Below are positions 1 through 4,268 of a DNA stretch of 7,313 bases, one piece after another. Position numbers and translations under genes: made by a program. The notes under the pieces were generated by a model. The model had not been told where the DNA came from and ran no database searches. It saw only the letters and a list, made by a program, of their open reading frames with translations. Position 1 is the stretch's first letter. Every line of letters starts with the position of its first letter. The stretch spans positions 1 through 7,313 of the forward strand of contig JAHIME010000044.1 of assembly GCA_018896595.1 (NCBI GenBank), in the 5' to 3' direction. The stretch comes from Patescibacteria group bacterium. GTDB taxonomy: Bacteria; Patescibacteriota; Patescibacteriia; Patescibacteriales; VMTK01.

Positions 1-251
1 ACCCCTAACCCCTCTTCCATTTTTTCAAAACAAAAACAAATTTATAATTATTGAATAAAAAGCCTATCAAAAGACAATTAATTGAAAAATATTTTTTGAA
101 CTCGCTCCTTTTAGTCGCGCCCCGCTGCGCTCTCGCTCCACTTCGTTTCGCTCGGGGCGTATAACACGGCATAAGCGGTTCGGCACTCAGCTCGTGCCTC
201 CACCCATATTTTATTCCGCTACGCTCCACAAAACATCAGATATGCCGAAAC

Positions 252-279
252 GTTATGCCGAAATCGTTCGCTCCCCCTC
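252..279 (+). repeat. 28-nt direct repeat, left copy
   Basis: This copy begins GTTATGCCGAAATCG and ends CTCCCCCTC. It matches 2331-2358 with a single difference (T at 267, C at 2346). The pair brackets the two plus-strand genes, which suggests that the genes and the repeat belong to one acquired block. Confidence 0.9.
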
Positions 280-318
280 GCCTTCCTTCGGTCGGCTCGG
301 GTCGCTCGCTCCTTTTCG

Positions 319-462
319 GCATAACGGCTTCGGAAATAATTCCGGTTATGCTCCGCCACTCGCTTTCGCTCGCGACTTCGCATAACACGGAATACGCGAA
401 ATGGCCTCTCGCCGCACTGCGGTGCGGCTCCGGCCACATCGCTTATTCCGAAGCCGTTAGGC
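319..462 (+). repeat. attC-like imperfect inverted repeat
   Basis: The left arm (TAACGGCTTCGGAAATAA, 322-339) pairs with the right arm (TTATTCCGAAGCCGTTA, 443-459) along its whole length except for one extra A on the left arm. The outer words are GCATAAC (319-325) and GTTAGGC (456-462); GTTAGGC fits the integron R' consensus GTTRRRY exactly, and GCATAAC misses RYYYAAC at one position. A strong hairpin (411-428) lies inside. About 144 bp is at the upper end of known attC lengths. It precedes a gene start by 83 bases, as a cassette boundary would. No integrase is in the window, and an unrelated palindromic repeat remains possible. Confidence 0.4.
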
Positions 463-502
463 GAAATAATAATAAATTTTTCTTTTCTTTATTTTTATTT
501 TG

Positions 503-525
503 GGGGCAAATTTATTTTTTATTTT
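503..525 (+). repeat. 23-bp inverted repeat, left arm
   Basis: This arm begins GGGGCAAATTTATTTTTT and is perfectly complementary to 1388-1410. The two arms enclose one ORF almost exactly: the left arm ends 20 bases before its ATG and the right arm covers its stop codon. Complementarity ends abruptly at both sides. I find no clear target-site duplication outside the arms. Confidence 0.85.
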
Positions 526-545
526 ATCCAACTTACAAAAAAACT

Positions 546-1394
546 ATGAGTAAAGAAACGCCAAATCAAATACCTAACCCAGAAGAATCAAAAGAAAAAA
601 TAAAGTTACAACCCATTTTCTTTATTTATAGAGACAATGATTTATTTCAAAAATATATTTCTAAAATTACTTCTTCGTTGGAAGGGATAGGTTGCGAAGT
701 AAATATTCAGAGTTTTCCAAGGGGGACGGGCCAAGTAGACATAGAAAAATGGAGAGAAGAGCACCAGAAAGACCTATATGGTAAAATAGTTGTGAGCGAT
801 AGAACCTGCAGCAGTTCTTTTTTTTCTAAGATGAATGACTTCCGTGGAGGTGGTTATTTAGATGAGGCTTTTGATAGCACTGTAAATAAAATTCTATTTG
901 GAGGTAAATTTGACAAGAATCCAGAAGATGCTCAGAAAAATTTTGTTTTTTTAATCCAGAATATTTTTGAAAAAGAGGAAAATACACCAGAAAAAGTCCT
1001 TGTCATAACCAAATCAATTACTAACCACTCTCCTTTTAATGAAATGGAGGACTCCTTGGAGGGATGTAAAGAAGCAGGTGAAATTATTAAAAAATGGCTT
1101 ATCAAGGGAGGCATGCCAGATGGTAATATAGAGATAAGTGATGATTGCGATGAAAATTTTGTTGAAAGCTTTAAATCAGATCTTGATAATGAAAAAAATT
1201 GGCTTCTCATCGACAGGCATGAAAATCCTAATATGCTAAGAGAAAAATTCAAAGCAAAAGTACTAGAGTTGCCTTTGTTTAATTTTCTTGAAGACGCAAA
1301 TCAATACGGATTAATTAACGTAAAAGAAGAAGTGCTGGAAAGAGAACTGAATAAAGCATTTGAAGAATTAAAAAGAGAGGAAATGAAAAAATAA
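546..1394 (+). CDS. orphan hypothetical protein, 282 aa
   Basis: I do not recognise this protein. I place the start at ATG 546 (MSKETPNQ), because upstream in-frame codons only translate the GC-rich repeat cluster. There is no Shine-Dalgarno sequence. It is soluble, with no signal peptide or membrane segment. Two stretches look like beta-alpha-beta units: residues 22-55 (QPIFFIYRD, an amphipathic helix, then EVNIQSF) and residues 150-223 (KVLVITKS, a helix rich in E and K, then NWLLIDRH). The last 35 residues are highly charged and probably helical. Cys50, Cys88, Cys174 and Cys201 do not form a recognisable metal motif. Codons are strikingly A/T-rich (AAA, GAA, AAT, ATT), more so than in the peptidoglycan genes to the right, which fits acquisition. 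A perfect 23-bp inverted repeat flanks it. No transposase or nuclease motif is evident. Confidence 0.75.
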   Translation: MSKETPNQIPNPEESKEKIKLQPIFFIYRDNDLFQKYISKITSSLEGIGCEVNIQSFPRGTGQVDIEKWREEHQKDLYGKIVVSDRTCSSSFFSKMNDFRGGGYLDEAFDSTVNKILFGGKFDKNPEDAQKNFVFLIQNIFEKEENTPEKVLVITKSITNHSPFNEMEDSLEGCKEAGEIIKKWLIKGGMPDGNIEISDDCDENFVESFKSDLDNEKNWLLIDRHENPNMLREKFKAKVLELPLFNFLEDANQYGLINVKEEVLERELNKAFEELKREEMKK

Positions 1395-1410
1395 AAAATA
1401 AATTTGCCCC
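1388..1410 (+). repeat. 23-bp inverted repeat, right arm
   Basis: This is the exact reverse complement of 503-525, ending AAATTTGCCCC. It overlaps the last codons and the TAA (1392-1394) of the 282-aa ORF. In a transcript that includes both arms, the 5' leader and the 3' end could pair and close the mRNA into a large loop. Confidence 0.85.
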
Positions 1411-1424
1411 GATTTAATAATTCG

Positions 1425-1454
1425 CTGTCAGTGAGTTTAAAAACTTGCTATAAT
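1425..1454 (+). promoter_or_regulatory. extended -10 promoter of the Bro-N gene
   Basis: A consensus extended -10, TGCTATAAT (1446-1454), is preceded by the weak -35 word CTGTCA (1425-1430) with an 18-base spacer. The expected start of transcription, about 7 bases after the hexamer, falls on or next to the ATG at 1461. This predicts a leaderless mRNA and agrees with the absence of any ribosome binding site. Confidence 0.65.
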
Positions 1455-1460
1455 GTGTCT

Positions 1461-2417
1461 ATGGAAAAAACCCAAAACCCGAATCATCACATTGCTATAT
1501 TCAGGGGCAAAACAATCAGAAAAACCATTTACCAAAAAGAATGGTGGTTTTCGATTTTAGATATTGTCAGGATTTTAACCGATAGCCCGCAACCAAAGAC
1601 TTATTGGGCTAAAATGAAGGAAAGAGACAGGGAAATGTCCCAACCGTTCCCATTTTGGGAACAGTTGAAAATGCCAGCTGAAGACGGAAAAATGCGCGAA
1701 ACAGACTGTGCTAATACCGAAGGGATGTTTCGTATTATTCAATCTATTCCGTCTCCCAAAGCAGAGCCGCTTAAGCGTTGGCTCGCTAAAGTCGGCTATG
1801 AACGGATACAGGAAATTGAAAACCCAGAATTGGCGACTAAAAGGACAAAATTGCTCTACAAGCTTAAAGGCTATTCCGAAGACTGGATTGAAAAACGAAT
1901 GCGTGGAATCGCAATTCGCGAAGAATTGACTGACGAATGGCAAAAACGAGGGGCGGAAACTGACCGCGATTACGAAATACTAACAGCTGAAATCTCGCAA
2001 GCCGCTTTCGGAATAAAGCCGAATGAGTACAAAAAATTAAAGGGTTTAAAGCGGGAAAATCTTCGCGACCACATGGATGACTTTGAGCTTATTTTAACTA
2101 TGCTCGGTGAAAGAACAACAACTGAAATTCACCGCACCAAAGATTCAAAAGGATTGCCGCGGCTTAAAGACGATGCTCGCCTTGGCGGCGAAGTGGCTGG
2201 AACAGCTAGAAAACAAATAGAGAGACGAATCGGGCGACCCGTCGTCTCCAACAATAATTTCCTTAAAAATAAGGTAATTAAAAAATTGAAAAATAAAAAC
2301 CCGCCATTAACTAAGTTCGCACAACAACGAGTTATGCCGAAATCGCTCGCTCCCCCTCCACCTGCGCGGCCGGCTTCCCGCCACATCGCATCAGGCGCGG
2401 CCGTTATGCCGAAATAA
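1461..2417 (+). CDS. Bro-N / DinD-like antirepressor-family protein
   Basis: This 318-aa protein is probably a DNA-binding or damage-response regulator of the Bro-N/DinD type, often phage- or plasmid-linked. Residues 10-115 fit a Bro-N domain: a strand with IAIFRGKTIRKTIYQKEWWFS, the helix ILDIVRILTDS, and a later conserved stretch ending in LKRWLAKVGYERIQEIENPE. Residues 148-250 (AIREELTDEW, AEISQAAFG, then LGGEVAGTARKQIE and GRPVVS) match the C-terminal half of DinD-like proteins. I start at ATG 1461, six bases after a perfect TATAAT; an upstream in-frame start would lie upstream of that promoter. The tail from residue 291 (VMPKSLAPP...VMPK) is encoded by the GTTATGCCGAAA repeat, and even the stop codon comes from the second repeat copy. 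The natural C-terminus was therefore probably near residue 270-290. The operator and target are unknown. Confidence 0.85.
   Translation: MEKTQNPNHHIAIFRGKTIRKTIYQKEWWFSILDIVRILTDSPQPKTYWAKMKERDREMSQPFPFWEQLKMPAEDGKMRETDCANTEGMFRIIQSIPSPKAEPLKRWLAKVGYERIQEIENPELATKRTKLLYKLKGYSEDWIEKRMRGIAIREELTDEWQKRGAETDRDYEILTAEISQAAFGIKPNEYKKLKGLKRENLRDHMDDFELILTMLGERTTTEIHRTKDSKGLPRLKDDARLGGEVAGTARKQIERRIGRPVVSNNNFLKNKVIKKLKNKNPPLTKFAQQRVMPKSLAPPPPARPASRHIASGAAVMPK
2331..2417 (+). repeat. right border repeat of the accessory module
   Basis: The repeat begins with the 28-nt direct repeat shared with 252-279. It continues with CCACATCGC (also near 434) and ends GCCGTTATGCCGAAATAA, matching GCCGTTAGGCGAAATAA at 454-470. 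It looks like the left cluster with its middle removed. GTTATGCCGAAAT occurs twice in direct orientation, 72 bases apart (2331-2343, 2403-2415). Unlike the left unit, no long clean stem is visible. It encodes the last 28 residues of the Bro-N protein. The following 2418-2540 is AT-rich with no gene I can support. Confidence 0.8.
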
Positions 2418-2541
2418 ATCATTTTTATTACAAATTTATGGAAAAATTATTATTTGAAAATACAGGTTTAATGGTCAAAAATAGTTGGTAATTTTATTTA
2501 TTATATTTGAAATAATTATACCAAAGAATGAAATTTTTTTG

Positions 2542-2597
2542 AAAAAAAAGTCCGTTGATATTATTGCAGGACTCTGCAAGGATTTTTCCTTGACTTT
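2542..2597 (-). terminator. terminator with alternative hairpins after the 49-aa gene
   Basis: Read on the minus strand, AGTCC (2573-2569) can pair with GGACT (2553-2549), followed by a run of eight T (2549-2542). Two competing hairpins share the same bases: CAAGGA-AAAA-TCCTTG (2592-2577) and GCAG-AGTC-CTGC (2577-2566). A third pairing, AAAGTC with GACTTT (2597-2592 / 2552-2547), would close both into a branched fold. The hairpins start right at the stop codon of the 49-aa ORF. A Rho-independent terminator is the simplest reading. Confidence 0.65.
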
Positions 2598-2745
2598 ACG
2601 GCCTGTAGAGGCCAAACGAGAAGAAACATGCGTAATCGGCCAGTACTGACCTCCATAACGGTCTTTCGCGATGCGAACCGAAAGAAGTCATTGATGGAGT
2701 TGTCATATACCTCTTAAACCGTTGCCACAATTTTCTTGTTTTCAT
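2596..2745 (-). CDS. small protein of 49 aa, unknown function
   Basis: I do not recognise this protein. It starts MKTRKLWQRFKRY, has a strongly basic and aromatic N-terminal third, and ends in a short hydrophobic stretch (SVLADYACFFSFGLY). The start at 2745 is set by a perfect AGGAGG five bases upstream, the only strong ribosome binding site in the window. It has its own sigma70-type promoter and terminator, so it forms a self-contained unit of about 240 bases. Its base composition is balanced, unlike the AT-rich surroundings. The basic-then-hydrophobic profile could suit membrane association or nucleic-acid binding, but nothing specific supports either. A structured RNA that happens to carry an ORF is the main alternative, though the ribosome binding site argues for translation. 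Confidence 0.7.
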   Translation of the reverse strand: MKTRKLWQRFKRYMTTPSMTSFGSHRERPLWRSVLADYACFFSFGLYRP

Positions 2746-2750
2746 GTCAT

Positions 2751-2756
2751 CCTCCT
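2751..2756 (-). promoter_or_regulatory. perfect AGGAGG ribosome binding site
   Basis: AGGAGG lies five bases upstream of the ATG at 2745 and decides the start of the 49-aa ORF against the longer in-frame extension to 2883. The other genes here have no comparable site. Confidence 0.85.
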
Positions 2757-2785
2757 TTAATTGGTTTATGTGCAAGCTTAAAATA

Positions 2786-2814
2786 AGATTACATAATTGA
2801 AATAAAAAAGTCAA
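2786..2814 (-). promoter_or_regulatory. sigma70-type promoter of the 49-aa gene
   Basis: On the minus strand, TTGACT (2814-2809) is followed by a 17-base spacer and TAATCT (2791-2786). The transcript would start near 2779, giving a leader of about 34 bases that carries the AGGAGG. The -35 matches consensus in five of six positions; the -10 is weaker. Confidence 0.55.
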
Positions 2815-2833
2815 TGATGAAAAAATTTCATTA

Positions 2834-3058
2834 TTACAATTTATTCCATAAAACAACTTCTCGTAAAACCCTATCCTCGTCAATCGTCTTCACTCCCCTG
2901 TTTCTCATCACGATTTTGCCGTTTATAATAACATCCTCAACATCCCGCGCGCTTACGCAGTAAACCAAATGGGAATATGGATCGTAAAGAGGAGTTAAAT
3001 GCGGCTTGTTTAAATTAATCGTGATAATATCGGCTTTTTTTCCGGCTTCCAGGGTTTG
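2834..3058 (-). pseudogene. C-terminal remnant of an amidohydrolase (SAH/MTA deaminase type)
   Basis: The minus strand reads TLEAGKKADIITINL, then HLTPLYDPYSHLVYC, then DVEDVIINGKIVM, and stops with TAA at 2836-2834. This is the characteristic C-terminus of TRZ/ATZ-type amidohydrolases such as 5-methylthioadenosine/S-adenosylhomocysteine deaminase: the end of the barrel domain and the composite beta domain, about 75 of a usual 420-450 residues. The metal-binding His and Asp residues lie in the missing part, so it cannot be active. Upstream, the frame runs into a hairpin cluster and meets TAG at 3085-3083; there is no start codon or ribosome binding site. The remnant sits directly after murG, where a rearrangement probably joined unrelated sequences. 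The frame is undamaged, so the truncation is probably recent. A local assembly error is possible. Confidence 0.8.
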
Positions 3059-3114
3059 GAAGGCTTTAGCCTTCCGGGCAAGCTAAAGCTTGCGAAACCC
3101 GAGCTAAAGCTCGG
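3052..3114. repeat. cluster of three hairpins with core AGCTAAAGCT/AGCTTTAGCT
   Basis: Three perfect hairpins follow each other: GGAAGGCTTTAGCCTTCC (3058-3075), GCAAGCTAAAGCTTGC (3078-3093) and CCGAGCTAAAGCTCGG (3099-3114), each with a two-base loop. GGGTTT (3052-3057) and AAACCC (3095-3100) can close the first two into a branched structure. The third hairpin carries the TAG stop of murG. The first two mark the broken end of the amidohydrolase remnant. There is no T-run, so a standard intrinsic terminator is not indicated, though the structure may protect the 3' end of the operon mRNA. Confidence 0.85.
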
Positions 3115-4213
3115 TAGAAAAAAGAATATTTTTTACGATTTCCGCGATTCTTTCGTTCGCTCCTCTTTTTATAATCGTTTTAATGTTGCCGCTCAACTTG
3201 CCGCGCAACATCTCGTCGTTTAACAGTTTTTTAATATTATCGGCCAATTTTTCCGGAGTTAATTCCTCCTGGTTTAAAACAATCGCCGCCTTCTTTTTAG
3301 CGAAAATCGCCGCGTTTTCCTCCTGATGCGAATCAGGCATCGGAATTAAAATCGCCGGCTTGCCCAAATAAGAAAGCTCCGTCAATACTCCCATGCCGCA
3401 GCGGCTCACTACAATATCGGCGACAGTATAAACCTTAATAAGCTCTTCAATATTCATAAATTCAAACAGCTTATAATTTGTAATTTGTAATTTGTAATTT
3501 GTAATTTTATCTTTTCCTGTTATATGAATAATCTGGCAAAATTTTATTAACTCAGGCAACGCTTTGCCGATTAGCTCGTTTATCGCCATTGCTCCAGTTC
3601 CTCCTCCAATCACTAATACTGTTGGCATATCATCTCTTAATCCAAATTTTTTTCTAATTTCTTTAATTGAAAATTGAAAATTGAAAATTGAAAATTGTCT
3701 TACTGGATTTCCCGTCCAAACCGCCTTTTTACCGTAATCGGCCAAAGATTTTTCAAAAGCCACTGTAATAACGTTGGCGAACGGCGCCATTAATTTATTC
3801 GCCAGGCCCGGCCGCGCGTCCTGCTGGTGGATTAAAACCGGCGCGCGCAAAAGCCAAGCAGCCCAAACCGCGGGAACGCTTGCAAAACTGCCGGCGCTCA
3901 TAACCAAATCAGGCCGCCATTTTAAAATAATAAAAAACGAATAGACAAAGCCAAATATTATTAAAAACGGGTCAATAAAATTGCGCCAACTAAAATAGCG
4001 GCGAAATTTACCATTGGCGATTGCTTTAAATTTAATATCTTCCTTTTCCACCATTTCACGCTCCGGCCCATGCTTCGTGCCAAGCCATAAAAAATTCGTA
4101 ATTCTTAATTCGTAATTCTTAATTCGTAATTCTTCAGCCACCGCCAACAACGGCGCCACTGAACCTCCCGTGCCCCCGCCGGTTAATAAAATTTTGGCAT
4201 TTTTCACTGACAT
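3104..4213 (-). CDS. murG: MurG, lipid II synthase
   Basis: MurG transfers N-acetylglucosamine from UDP-GlcNAc to lipid I on the inner membrane face, making lipid II. At 369 aa it is of normal length. Domain 1: the glycine loop GGGTGGSVAPLLAVAEEL (12-29), then HQQDARPGLANK (129-140) and TGNPVR (167-172). Domain 2: VIGGGTGAMAIN (201-212), SRCGMGVLTELSYLG (270-284) with the sugar-nucleotide Glu279, and DSHQEENAA (294-302). Three family motifs deviate: the usual His after GGTGG is Ser18, HEQN reads HQQD, and GGSQGA reads GGGTGA. Residues 27-41, 173-183 and 236-248 are encoded by heptad-based DNA repeats. The last codons and the TAG lie in a hairpin repeat. It follows ftsW by 41 bases in the same operon; murC, its common downstream partner, is absent. 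There is no ribosome binding site. Confidence 0.93.
   Translation of the reverse strand: MSVKNAKILLTGGGTGGSVAPLLAVAEELRIKNYELRITNFLWLGTKHGPEREMVEKEDIKFKAIANGKFRRYFSWRNFIDPFLIIFGFVYSFFIILKWRPDLVMSAGSFASVPAVWAAWLLRAPVLIHQQDARPGLANKLMAPFANVITVAFEKSLADYGKKAVWTGNPVRQFSIFNFQFSIKEIRKKFGLRDDMPTVLVIGGGTGAMAINELIGKALPELIKFCQIIHITGKDKITNYKLQITNYKLFEFMNIEELIKVYTVADIVVSRCGMGVLTELSYLGKPAILIPMPDSHQEENAAIFAKKKAAIVLNQEELTPEKLADNIKKLLNDEMLRGKLSGNIKTIIKRGANERIAEIVKNILFSTEL
3474..3508. repeat. heptamer repeat TAATTTG x5 inside murG
   Basis: Four perfect TAATTTG units are followed by TAATTTT. On the coding strand they give KITNYKLQITNYK (residues 236-248 of MurG), between the TGK and FEF segments of the second domain. 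Seven bases is not a multiple of three, so copy changes keep frame only in steps of three units. Confidence 0.9.
3667..3697. repeat. heptamer repeat TTGAAAA x4.4 inside murG
   Basis: Four TTGAAAA units plus TTG encode residues 173-183 of MurG (QFSIFNFQFSI), immediately after the TGNPVR motif, in the linker between the two domains. Confidence 0.9.
4093..4134. repeat. 14-bp tandem repeat x3 inside murG
   Basis: Three perfect copies of AATTCGTAATTCTT, itself two related heptamers, encode residues 27-41 of MurG (ELRIKNYELRITNF). This replaces the end of the first helix and the second strand of the N-terminal domain, usually read as AEELKKRGHEVLFLGT, and adds roughly five residues. Confidence 0.9.
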
Positions 4214-4242
4214 AAATTTAATTTTGTTCTTTATCTTGCTTG

Positions 4243-4268
4243 CCCGCCATAGCTTTAGCGAAGGCGGG
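4243..4268. repeat. hairpin CCCGCC...GGCGGG at the ftsW stop
   Basis: The arms CCCGCC (4243-4248) and GGCGGG (4263-4268) enclose ATAGCTTTAGCGAA, which carries the same TAGCTTTAGC-type core as the cluster after murG. On the coding strand it supplies the last codons of ftsW and its TAA stop (4257-4255), and it fills much of the ftsW-murG gap. Confidence 0.85.

Larger units (their letters stand above)
101..470. repeat. GC-rich inverted-repeat cluster, left border of accessory module
   Basis: This gene-free stretch sits in otherwise AT-rich sequence and is built from repeated words: GTTATGCC, GGCATAAC, GTATAACACGG, CTCGCTCCTTTT (at 101-112 and 305-316) and TCGCTCGCTCC. Hairpins include CGCCCCG/CGGGGCG (118-124/153-159), a perfect 13-bp pair CGTTATGCCGAAA / TTTCGGCATAACG (251-263/314-326) and GCCGCAC/GTGCGGC (411-417/422-428, loop TGCG). 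Open frames crossing it are low-complexity and change phase between repeat units, so I call no protein. Bases 1-100 are AT-rich with no gene visible. The cluster is related to the repeat after the second gene (2331-2417). Confidence 0.85.

Noticed and set aside
255..545. In-frame N-terminal extension of the 282-aa ORF
   Set aside because: It translates the GC-rich repeat cluster and an AT-rich leader, has no protein-like character, and a good ATG exists at 546.
932..1252. Minus-strand ORFs opposite the 282-aa and Bro-N genes (also 1575-1943)
   Set aside because: They lie antisense within stronger coding frames and show no start signals or recognisable protein features.
1404..1460. Upstream start of the Bro-N protein
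   Set aside because: It would place the start upstream of a consensus extended -10; homologous sequence begins only after ATG 1461.
37..2439. Word CAAATTTAT at 37, 507 and 2431 as a common boundary sequence
   Set aside because: Nine A/T-dominated bases recur easily here, and similarity does not extend beyond the word.
2439..2492. 17-codon plus-strand ORF (MEKLLFENTGLMVKNSW) after the right border repeat
   Set aside because: It is too short, AT-rich, without ribosome binding site or similarity I recognise; it could be the start of a lost gene, but nothing shows this.
2746..2883. Long form (95 aa) of the 49-aa protein
   Set aside because: The extension overlaps the amidohydrolase remnant and the promoter, while a perfect AGGAGG marks ATG 2745.
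3052..3114. Hairpin cluster as intrinsic terminator of the murG operon
   Set aside because: No T-run follows any of the stems on the minus strand, so only an mRNA-end or repeat role is supported.
3474..3697. murG tandem repeats as a CRISPR array
   Set aside because: The 7-base units are directly adjacent with no spacers.
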